Assembly (NCBI GenBank): GCA_937934285.1
Contig: CALHAT010000033.1
Span: forward strand, 1 to 6,964
Origin: Minisyncoccota bacterium
GTDB taxonomy: Bacteria > Patescibacteriota > Minisyncoccia > UBA6257 > HR35
Direction of reading: 5' to 3'
DNA length: 6,964 bases
The notes beneath the pieces were generated by a model that saw only the letters and a program-made list of their open reading frames with translations, was not told the DNA's origin and did no database searches. Both the position numbers and the translations under genes were made by a program. Below are positions 1 through 5,554 of this stretch, piece after piece. The stretch's first letter is position 1. The number at the start of each line of letters is the position of its first letter.

Positions 1-818
1 TTTGTTATTAGAGATTCTACATTATCTTGTTCAATTAGATTTTTTATTCTGTCCATAACAGTTGCTGATATTTCTTCTATATCTAAATCCGAAATGTCTG
101 TAATTGGTTCTCCAATATAAATTTTAATTCTTTTTTTGCCCGTCAAAAAAGCAAACAGATTTTTTATATCGGTACATTTATAAACATTTATCAAAGCCAT
201 CGGGATAATAGGAGACTTAGTCATCTGATGTAGGTATCCAACACCCTTTTTACCCTTTAGTAATTTACCCTCTTTGCTCATTTTACCTTCGGGGAAAATA
301 AAAATCTTACCATTATTATTGAGTATATCTATTGCTGTTTTTAATTTATTTTCTAAACGATCATTTGAACCTCTTAAAACCGGAATGCTTCCGTTTAACC
401 TAACATAAGAAGCTACTATTAATGAAATTGGGAAGAAAGGAGGAGCTTTTAAAAAGTCAAAGTATTCAGCTGCAGCAATAAATCGAATTGGTAATATTTT
501 TGAAAAAGGGTATTTTATTGAACGAAAATATTTCGTAAAAGCCCAAGCTCCAATCGTAGAATCTAAAAAATGAGTATGATTAGCAGCTATTAATAATTGT
601 TTAGACAAATCGATATTATTTAGAGCTTGGGAAGCATTAATTTCGATATGAAAAATAAATTTTGCTACGGGATAGAAAATATAATAGGTGATAATTTGCA
701 AAATTCTCAAAAATAGCGTTATTTTTTTAACATCATATGCCCGATTTAATGTTGGCTTAATATTTTCTTTAATGATTCTGGCCACTTGTTTTTTATCTCC
801 GGTAATGTTTTTTACCAT
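1..818 (-). CDS. PlsC-like 1-acyl-glycerol-3-phosphate acyltransferase, C-terminus beyond window
   Basis: This partial gene reads leftwards from an ATG at 818-816 for 272 residues without a stop and leaves the window at base 1. An in-frame TAA lies four codons before the ATG, so no earlier start is possible; GAAGAA just upstream is at best a weak ribosome site. Residues about 33-56 are hydrophobic and likely a membrane anchor. The acyltransferase motifs appear in order: NHTHFLD at 80-86 (the catalytic H-x4-D), IPVLRG at 145-150 (block II), FPEG at 175-178 (block III) and PIIPMAL near 203-209 (block IV). The family moves an acyl chain onto lysophosphatidate or a related lipid at the inner membrane face. 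The exact substrate is not determined, as CPR-type cells often keep PlsC-like proteins without a full lipid pathway. It is the last minus-strand gene after the transporter and the receiver relic. Confidence 0.88.
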   Translation of the reverse strand, partial: MVKNITGDKKQVARIIKENIKPTLNRAYDVKKITLFLRILQIITYYIFYPVAKFIFHIEINASQALNNIDLSKQLLIAANHTHFLDSTIGAWAFTKYFRSIKYPFSKILPIRFIAAAEYFDFLKAPPFFPISLIVASYVRLNGSIPVLRGSNDRLENKLKTAIDILNNNGKIFIFPEGKMSKEGKLLKGKKGVGYLHQMTKSPIIPMALINVYKCTDIKNLFAFLTGKKRIKIYIGEPITDISDLDIEEISATVMDRIKNLIEQDNVESLIT

Positions 819-925
819 AATTCTTCTTTATTAAACCATCAAATTTCTTTAATATAATTTTCTAACCAAAGGGGGTTCTCTAAAAAACATTTTAATTTAT
901 ATTTTAAATCGAAATTTTAAAAATG

Positions 926-1116
926 TCAATTTTTAAGGATTTTCTGTAGAACATTAGAAATTAATTTACCATTTTTTTGAAGATAAGCCTTCCCTCTTCA
1001 CCTATCTTATACTTAGCATTTTCAAATTTAATTTTTAGAATTTCTCGATAACTTTGGTCATCGTCAATTATTAAAATTAGTTTTTTATTTTGTGGTTCTT
1101 TGGAGGTCATATTCAT
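926..1116 (-). pseudogene. Response-regulator receiver domain relic (deleted and frameshifted)
   Basis: From ATG 1116 (or the in-frame ATG 1110) a short frame gives KKLILIIDDDQSYREILKIKFENAKY, the beta1, DDD acidic pocket and helix 1 of a CheY-type receiver, then stops at 961 after only 51 residues. In another frame, opening just after a TGA near 995, the same strand continues GKAYLQKNGKLISNVLQKILKN and stops at 926-928. That resembles the end of a receiver: beta5 with its conserved Lys (AYLQK) and the last helix. The middle of the domain, including the phosphorylated Asp, is missing, and the halves lie in different frames. The simplest reading is an internal deletion with frameshift in a once complete single-domain receiver of about 120 residues. 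It lies 8 to 14 bp after the transporter stop. A small intact 51-residue protein is possible but would lack a phosphorylation site. Confidence 0.68.
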
Positions 1117-1124
1117 TGATAATA

Positions 1125-2336
1125 TTAATCTTCAACTTTCAAAAAAGGAAGGAAAATTAAAATTGCTAAGCTTGTAATTCCAGAAACAATAATAAGTGGT
1201 GCTAAACCAATTTTTGCAAAAAGCCAACCACCTAAAGCTTCCGAACCCATCAAGCCAACATTAATCACTGAAGTTATAAAAGCAAAAATACTCCCAGCTA
1301 ATTTAGGATCAGTTTTTTGAGCAGCAAAAGTTAACATTGTTAAAAAGAAAATCATTCCCAAAGTGCCGGAAACTAAACTATCAATAACTGCTAAAATTTT
1401 TGCTAAATATAAATTTTGTTTAATAAAATCAGTTAGATAAATTAATGACCAAAAAGTTAAAAGACCGCCTAAAAGAACAGACCAGAATAATAATTTTTTA
1501 AATTTAATGAATTTGGTAAGGTAACTAAAAACTCCAGCACCAAAAGCTGATCCAATTGCTCCTAAAGAAGCTAAGGTTCCAAGAAATATTTTAGAAAATT
1601 TTAAAGTATCAACTTGATAATAAAACATTGGTGCACCAAAAGAAGGTGAAAATCTCCATAAAAATAAAAATAGATTAACTAAAAGAAATTCTTTAGTTAA
1701 AACAGCACTTTTGAAGTTCTCTTTAAATTCTTTAAATCTTAAAACAGGTTCTTCTTCAGTTTTTCTTAAAAGAATTAAAGCAATTAAAGCAACAATCAAG
1801 GGAAATAAAATTGCAATACCAAAAGTTGTCTGAGCTCTCAATTTTTCAGCAGCTAAACCACCAGCAAATCCTGTAATTATTTGAGCAATGGAAACAGCTA
1901 ACCATTGAACTGACTGAAATTCAGCTAATCTTTTTTCTTTTTTACCAGTTTCAATCATTAAAGCATCAGTAACAACATCTTGAAAAGCATAAGCAAAAGA
2001 AGAAATTGTTAAAATTATTAAAAGAAACAAAACTGTATAATTTTGAGTTAAAGATAAACTGAGCCAACAGAGAGCTGCTAACAAACTTGTTAAAATTAAA
2101 TAACTTCTTCTTTTGCTGCCAAAAATAGAAATTAAGTCAGAAATTAGCCCCCATAATGGTTTAATTGCCCAGCCCAAAATTGTAATTGCACTAAAATAAG
2201 CAAGCTGGGTGGCAGTAAGTTTTAAAGTTTCTTTGAGTAAGAAATTTAAAGTTAAATTAGGTAAAGACGAAAGACCATTGGGTGAGAAAAAATAAACTAA
2301 AGCAAAAATTATTAAATATTTAAATCTTTGAATCAT
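1125..2336 (-). CDS. BT1 / folate-biopterin transporter family MFS permease
   Basis: This 403-residue integral membrane protein has about 12 hydrophobic segments and is complete. It matches the BT1 (FBT) branch of the major facilitator superfamily. The N-terminus has the YFFSPNG..LP.L.L.FLLKE..KL pattern (residues 15-40), followed by IKPLWGLISD (58-67) with IFGSKRRSYL (71-80), the family's loop 2-3 signature. AFQDVVTDALMIE (117-129) carries the two conserved Asp of TM4, and RFSPSFGAPMFYY (228-240) is the typical TM7 entry. Characterised members move folates, biopterin or S-adenosylmethionine, but substrates of bacterial members are mostly unknown; uptake of a pterin-like nutrient is inferred. 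The gene diverges from murD across 18 bp, has no Shine-Dalgarno sequence, and starts 10 bp from the shared -10 palindrome. It probably heads a minus-strand unit with the receiver relic and the acyltransferase. Confidence 0.85.
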   Translation of the reverse strand: MIQRFKYLIIFALVYFFSPNGLSSLPNLTLNFLLKETLKLTATQLAYFSAITILGWAIKPLWGLISDLISIFGSKRRSYLILTSLLAALCWLSLSLTQNYTVLFLLIILTISSFAYAFQDVVTDALMIETGKKEKRLAEFQSVQWLAVSIAQIITGFAGGLAAEKLRAQTTFGIAILFPLIVALIALILLRKTEEEPVLRFKEFKENFKSAVLTKEFLLVNLFLFLWRFSPSFGAPMFYYQVDTLKFSKIFLGTLASLGAIGSAFGAGVFSYLTKFIKFKKLLFWSVLLGGLLTFWSLIYLTDFIKQNLYLAKILAVIDSLVSGTLGMIFFLTMLTFAAQKTDPKLAGSIFAFITSVINVGLMGSEALGGWLFAKIGLAPLIIVSGITSLAILIFLPFLKVED

Positions 2337-2340
2337 TATT

Positions 2341-2352
2341 TATAATATTATA
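2341..2352. promoter_or_regulatory. Shared palindromic -10 (TATAATATTATA) between the transporter gene and murD
   Basis: The whole 18-bp gap between the divergent genes is occupied by a perfect 12-bp palindrome that presents a consensus TATAAT on each strand. Rightwards, TATAAT (2341-2346) would place the transcript start at or within a few bases of the murD ATG (2355). Leftwards, TATAAT (2352 to 2347) would start about at the transporter ATG (2336). Both mRNAs would be leaderless or nearly so, in keeping with the absence of Shine-Dalgarno sequences. A -35-like TTTAAA sits 16 bp before the rightward box, inside the transporter gene; no good leftward -35 is visible. Bidirectional use is inferred. 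Confidence 0.5.
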
Positions 2353-2354
2353 CT

Positions 2355-3689
2355 ATGAAAAAATATGGAGTCGTTGGGTTTGGGGTTTCGGGAAAAGCTT
2401 TAATTTCTGTTTTATTAAAATTGGGTTTTCAGCCAGTTGTTTTTGAATTGAAAAATAAAGAAAATTTTGACCAGAAAGAAATTGAAAATTTTGAAAAAGA
2501 AGGTGTTGAATTTGTTTTTAATTACTCAGCTGAAGATTTTAAAAAAGTTGATTTAGTTATTTTATCTTCAGGAGTCAAACACGATTTTTTTACTGAAAAT
2601 AAAATAAATTTTCTTTCTGAGTTAGATTTTGTTTGTTCTTTTCTTGAGGGTAAAGATTATATCTTTATTACTGGAACAAAAGGGAAGGGCACAACATCAA
2701 TTTTTACAAAATTTTTATTTGAAGAACTTGGACTTAAAACTTTTTTAGGAGGCAATATTGGCGAAAGTGAATATTCTAAACCAGCAGTTTATGCTATTTT
2801 TGAAAAAGCTGCTCTTTATATCTTTGAAACTTCAAGTTTTCAATTAAGATCAAGTTTTCAAGCCAAACCATTAATTTATGCAATTTTGAATTTAGGGATT
2901 GATCATCTTGATTGGCACAATTCTTTAGAAGATTATTGGTGGTCAAAATTGAAATTTTTAGAAAGAGCAAAATATTCAATAATTGGACGCGAACTGATGC
3001 GAACTATAGCGAACTTATGCGAACCAGTAAATCCGTATCATATCCGCGTAAATCAGCGTCTAATCCGCGTCAATCCGCGTCTAATCATATTTGAAATTTT
3101 AAAAACCGTTCCTGGTGAATTTAAAATAAATTTTCCAGGTGAACATAATTTATATGATTTAAGTTTAGCTTATAAAATTTTAGAAATTTATGCTAAAGAG
3201 AAAAATTTAAAAATTCCTGGAGATTTACTTTCAAAAGCAGTTAAAAAATTCCCCAAGCAAAAATTTGTTTTGCAATACGGAGGTGAAATTAATGGAATTA
3301 AAATTTATAATGACTCAAAATCAACACATTATTTATCTTTAAAAGCAAGTTTGAATTCTTTTGAAAAGCCTGTAATTTTAATTTGCGGAGGACTAACTAA
3401 AGGTTTTGATTTTTCAGAAATTGAAGATGTTATTAAAGAAAAAGTAAAATATGGAATAATTATAGGTAGAGATAGAGAAAAATTAGCAAAATCTTTTGAG
3501 GCCGGGAAAAGATTTTTAGCTGAAAGTTTAGAAGAAGCCATTAATAAAGCTTTAGAAATTGCTCAGACTGGCGACATAATTTTATTTTCTCCTGGCTGTG
3601 CTTCCTTTGATATGTTTCAAAACGCTACACAAAGGGGCGAAATTTTTTCAAAACTAATCAATGAAATATCAAAATTTAGAAATAATTAG
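2355..3689 (+). CDS. murD: UDP-N-acetylmuramoyl-L-alanine--D-glutamate ligase (MurD) with a repeat insertion
   Basis: This 444-residue cytoplasmic ligase adds D-Glu to UDP-MurNAc-L-Ala in peptidoglycan synthesis, using ATP. Domain 1 opens with GVVGFGVSGKA (5-15). The central ATPase domain has the P-loop TGTKGKGTTS (106-115), ETSSFQL (158-164), LNLGIDHLDWH (178-188) and the Lys of WWSKLKF (195-201) expected to be carbamylated. Domain 3 follows FPGEHNLYDLSLA (260-272) with NDSKSTH (319-325), CGGLTKGFDF (344-353) and FSPGCASFDMF (411-421), which distinguish MurD from MurC/E/F. Oddities: the P-loop has GKGT, as in folylpolyglutamate synthases, instead of GKST/GKTT, and the usual HR-x-E before the third domain reads PKQKFV. 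Residues about 211-244 (GRELMRT to NPRLI) come from inserted repeats of both families (about 2982-3085). The start ATG sits directly after a TATAAT box. The end overlaps the next gene by 29 bp. Confidence 0.93.
   Translation: MKKYGVVGFGVSGKALISVLLKLGFQPVVFELKNKENFDQKEIENFEKEGVEFVFNYSAEDFKKVDLVILSSGVKHDFFTENKINFLSELDFVCSFLEGKDYIFITGTKGKGTTSIFTKFLFEELGLKTFLGGNIGESEYSKPAVYAIFEKAALYIFETSSFQLRSSFQAKPLIYAILNLGIDHLDWHNSLEDYWWSKLKFLERAKYSIIGRELMRTIANLCEPVNPYHIRVNQRLIRVNPRLIIFEILKTVPGEFKINFPGEHNLYDLSLAYKILEIYAKEKNLKIPGDLLSKAVKKFPKQKFVLQYGGEINGIKIYNDSKSTHYLSLKASLNSFEKPVILICGGLTKGFDFSEIEDVIKEKVKYGIIIGRDREKLAKSFEAGKRFLAESLEEAINKALEIAQTGDIILFSPGCASFDMFQNATQRGEIFSKLINEISKFRNN
2989..3027 (+). repeat. Family B array: four GCGAAC units at exact 10-bp spacing
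   Basis: GCGAAC begins at 2989, 2999, 3009 and 3019, an exact 10-bp period with a consensus unit close to GCGAACTNAT. Because 10 is not a multiple of 3, successive units are read in different frames and the peptide (RELMRTIANLCEP) does not look repetitive although the DNA is. The four bases between cores vary while the core is intact. Confidence 0.85.
3031..3085 (-). repeat. Family A array (ATCCG orientation), alternating 11/10-bp units
   Basis: Unit starts (ATCCG, or the degenerate ATCAG) are at 3031, 3042, 3052, 3063 and 3073, with a trace at 3084. Spacing is 11, 10, 11, 10, 11, so the true period is a 21-bp dimer, or 10.5 bp per unit. The unit is near AATCCGCGTC. On the minus strand it is the same word as the array in the DUF72 gene (4548-4610), but here it is read in the opposite orientation, giving IRVNQRL and IRVNPRL, a seven-residue repeat. 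Confidence 0.88.
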
Positions 3690-4290
3690 ATTAAACCACG
3701 CTGCTTTTAAAATTAAAAATCAAAAGATAATTTATATTGATCCTTTTCAGATTAGACCAGATGAAAAAGCTGATTTAGTTTTTATCACTCATGAACATTT
3801 TGATCATTTTTCACCTGAAGATTTAAAAAAAATTATTGATGAGGAAACATTGATTGTTGCTTGTCGTTTGTGCAATTTATCCCAATATCAAAATGTTAAA
3901 TTAGTTAGACCCTTTGAAAATTTTGAAGTTGAAAATATAAAAGTTGAAACTCTACCAGCTTATAACTTAAATAAATTTAAAGAGCCAGGAAAAGTTTTTC
4001 ATCCCAAAGAAAATGATGGCGTTGGTTATGTTTTAGAAATTGAAGGAGTTCGAATTTATCATGCTGGTGATACTGATAATATTCCAGAAATGGCAAATTT
4101 AAAAGATATTGATATAGCCCTCCTTCCTGTTTCCGGAACTTATGTGATGACCGCTGAAGAAGCAGTTGCAGCCGTTAAAGTTATCAAACCAAAATTAGCT
4201 ATTCCCATGCACTACGGAACAATTGTTGGCACCAACGAAGATGCTAAAAAATTTAAAGAATCATCGCCTTTTCCTGTTGAAATAATTTAA
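3661..4290 (+). CDS. UlaG-like metallo-beta-lactamase-fold hydrolase
   Basis: This complete 209-residue soluble protein has the metallo-beta-lactamase fold of the UlaG/UPF0173 branch (Lactamase_B_3 type). The start is the small-protein form LNHAAFKI (11-18), followed by IDPF (26-29). The metal site motif H-x-H-x-D-H is ITHEHFDHF (H44, H46, D48, H49), with further ligands expected at AGDTD (D137) and IPMHYG (H184). Family members hydrolyse phosphodiester or lactone-type bonds with bound divalent metal ions; the substrate here is unknown. The ATG lies inside the end of murD (29-bp overlap in another frame) and no Shine-Dalgarno sequence is placed before it, so translational coupling to murD is likely. 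It carries no repeat insertion although both neighbours in its operon do. Length is normal for the family. Confidence 0.87.
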   Translation: MKYQNLEIIRLNHAAFKIKNQKIIYIDPFQIRPDEKADLVFITHEHFDHFSPEDLKKIIDEETLIVACRLCNLSQYQNVKLVRPFENFEVENIKVETLPAYNLNKFKEPGKVFHPKENDGVGYVLEIEGVRIYHAGDTDNIPEMANLKDIDIALLPVSGTYVMTAEEAVAAVKVIKPKLAIPMHYGTIVGTNEDAKKFKESSPFPVEII

Positions 4291-4292
4291 AA

Positions 4293-5138
4293 ATGAAAAT
4301 TTATATTGGAACCTCAGGATGGCAGTATTATCACTGGTATAATAAGTTTTATCCCGAAAATTTAAAGTCAAAAGATTTTTTAAGTTTTTATTCTCAGCAT
4401 TTTAAAACCGTTGAGGTTAATACCAGCTTTTATCATTTTACTAAAAGATCAACTTTTGAAAAATGGCTAAAAGAAGTTCCCGATGATTTTTTATTTTCTA
4501 TTAAACTTCACCGCCTTTTTACTCATTTTCGAAGGTTAAAATTGAAGACGCGGATTAACACGGATAAGACACGGATTAACGCTGATAAGATGCGGATGGG
4601 CGCGGATGAAAAAGTAAAAGACGATCTTACTCTTTTAAAAGAGACAATTGAAAGTTACAAAGTACTTGGTAAAAATTTAGGAGTAATTTTAATTCAATTA
4701 CCTCCAGGACTTAGAAAAGATACAAATTTATTAAAAAATTTTTTAAAAATATTAAAAAATGTTAGTTCGCAAAGATTCGCGGTTAATGAAAATAAGGTTC
4801 GCATAAGTTTGCGAAAATTTCCAAGATTTGCCATTGAATTTCGTCATAAATCCTGGCTTGATAAAGAAGTTTATAAAATTTTAAAACAAAATAAAATTGC
4901 TTTTGTTATTTCTGATTCGCCAAGATGGCCAACTGAAATAGTCAAAACAACTGATTTTGTTTATGCTCGTTTTCATGGCAAACCAAAACTTTTTGCTTCA
5001 AAATATTCAAAAGAAGAACTAAAAGATTATGCTGAAAAGATAAAAAAACTAAAACCAAAAACTTTGTTTGCTTATTTTAATAATGACTTTGAGGGCTATG
5101 CTGTTGAAAATGCTAAAGGATTTAAAGAATATTTTTAA
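4293..5138 (+). CDS. DUF72 (YecE-like) protein with two repeat insertions
   Basis: This 281-residue protein belongs to DUF72/COG1801 (PF01904), a TIM-barrel-like family without a settled biochemical role. Signatures are IYIGTSGWQYYHWYNKFYP (3-21), TVEVNTSFYHF (39-49), FSIKLHRLFTH (68-78), LGVILIQLPP (129-138), FAIEFRHKSW (179-188) and VYARFHG (223-229), with YFNND (261-265) near the end. Usual members have about 230-250 residues. The excess is accounted for by two stretches lacking family character: residues about 85-107, containing TRINTDK, TRINADK and MRMGADE (family A repeat), and about 157-175, VSSQRFAVNENKVRISLRK (family B repeat). Without them the protein would be about 239 residues. 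It starts 2 bp after the metallo-hydrolase stop with no Shine-Dalgarno sequence, and its stop overlaps the converging gene by 4 bp (TTAA). Confidence 0.9.
   Translation: MKIYIGTSGWQYYHWYNKFYPENLKSKDFLSFYSQHFKTVEVNTSFYHFTKRSTFEKWLKEVPDDFLFSIKLHRLFTHFRRLKLKTRINTDKTRINADKMRMGADEKVKDDLTLLKETIESYKVLGKNLGVILIQLPPGLRKDTNLLKNFLKILKNVSSQRFAVNENKVRISLRKFPRFAIEFRHKSWLDKEVYKILKQNKIAFVISDSPRWPTEIVKTTDFVYARFHGKPKLFASKYSKEELKDYAEKIKKLKPKTLFAYFNNDFEGYAVENAKGFKEYF
4548..4610 (+). repeat. Family A array in the DUF72 gene: six units, three 21-bp dimers, no slippage
   Basis: CGGAT-type units (ACGCGGAT and variants) begin at 4548, 4558, 4569, 4579, 4590 and 4600. The spacing alternates strictly 10, 11, 10, 11, 10, giving three 21-bp dimers (63 bp). 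Each dimer encodes seven residues: TRINTDK, TRINADK, MRMGADE. G+C is 32 of 63 bases, against about 30% or less in flanking coding sequence. The array lies between the HFRRLK and DLTLLKE segments, where DUF72 proteins have a variable loop after SIK. Confidence 0.9.
4765..4815. repeat. Family B block in the DUF72 gene, with 8-bp perfect terminal inverted repeats
   Basis: GTTCGC-type units begin at 4765, 4775 (ATTCGC) and 4797, plus a degenerate or inverted one at 4807. The 22-bp step suggests one eroded unit at about 4786, so spacing is again 10/11. TTCGCAAA (4766-4773) and TTTGCGAA (4808-4815) are perfect inverted copies at the block's ends. An inner hairpin, TTCGCA (4798-4803) with TGCGAA (4810-4815) around a 6-base loop, can also form. 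The block supplies about 19 residues in frame between LKILKN and FPRFAIEFRH. Confidence 0.78.
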
Positions 5139-5548
5139 GAAGATTCAGCAGATTCTTCTGGTATTTTTTTAGGTACCCACTGATATTTGTCAGAGAAATT
5201 TATAATATTTCTTAAATAATCATCTATGTGTGTAGTCATTTTGGGATCAATTTCTTCTTTTATTTCTTTTAATACTGGATAAATTAATTCGCTAACGATC
5301 CTAAGAAGATTTATTGCAGCATTTTCTACATTATGAGGATAATTTAATTCTTGGATAAACTTATCTAAGGTATTATAAGGCAATTTTTTCCAGCCTAAAT
5401 CTCTTTTTAATTTATTAATTTCATTAATTTGTTTTTCTGTTGCTATTTTTGTAAGCGCTATTTCTATGTCCGTGTTTAATAATTGCCATAATTTAGAAAG
5501 AGAAATTCTTTCTTTTGGTTTTTTTTGAAAAGGCTTTTCCGTTTCCAT
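5135..5548 (-). CDS. Hypothetical alpha-helical protein downstream of the Nudix gene
   Basis: This 137-residue protein is not recognised. It is charged, contains no Cys, and has no signal peptide or membrane segment. It appears mainly helical: a basic N-terminus (KPFQKKPKERISLSKLWQLL), a Lys/Glu-rich helical region around residues 30-55, a hydrophobic helix AAINLLRIVSELIYPVLKEI (77-96), and a Ser/Glu tail ending PEESAESS. The start ATG (5548) is 6 bp after the Nudix stop, with ACCAAA rather than a Shine-Dalgarno sequence before it, so it is very likely cotranscribed with and translationally dependent on the Nudix gene. Its stop shares TTAA with the stop of the converging DUF72 gene, leaving no room for a classical terminator between the two units. 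A role linked to the Nudix enzyme is only a guess from position. Confidence 0.7.
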   Translation of the reverse strand: METEKPFQKKPKERISLSKLWQLLNTDIEIALTKIATEKQINEINKLKRDLGWKKLPYNTLDKFIQELNYPHNVENAAINLLRIVSELIYPVLKEIKEEIDPKMTTHIDDYLRNIINFSDKYQWVPKKIPEESAESS

Positions 5549-5554
5549 TTTGGT

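Larger units (their letters stand above)
2982..3085. repeat. Composite repeat insertion in murD (families B plus A) with terminal inverted repeats
   Basis: This block of about 104 bp is clearly richer in G+C than murD around it. Its ends, ATTGGACGCG (2982-2991) and CGCGTCTAAT (3076-3085), are inverted copies matching at 9 of 10 positions, the mismatch being a G-U-compatible one. Between them lie a family B array and then a family A array, annotated separately. The block stays open and codes for about 34 residues in the central ligase domain between AKYSII and IFEILK. No target-site duplication is evident. That it is an insertion is inferred from composition, repeat content and absence of ligase motifs in it. 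Confidence 0.75.

Noticed and set aside
861..885. GC-rich stretch with AACC and GGTT arms as a rho-independent terminator or riboswitch between the receiver relic and plsC
   Set aside because: The stem is only about 4 bp and no U-tract follows on the minus strand; nothing else supports a structured RNA.
2794..3541. Three additional open frames overlapping murD (2794-2979 minus, 2912-3094 plus, 3329-3541 minus)
   Set aside because: They lie wholly inside well-supported murD sequence, show no family motifs, and the 2912-3094 frame only reads the repeat insertion in another frame.
5130..5145. Bidirectional terminator between the converging DUF72 and 137-residue genes
   Set aside because: The stops overlap by 4 bp and no stem-loop with a U-tract was found at the junction.
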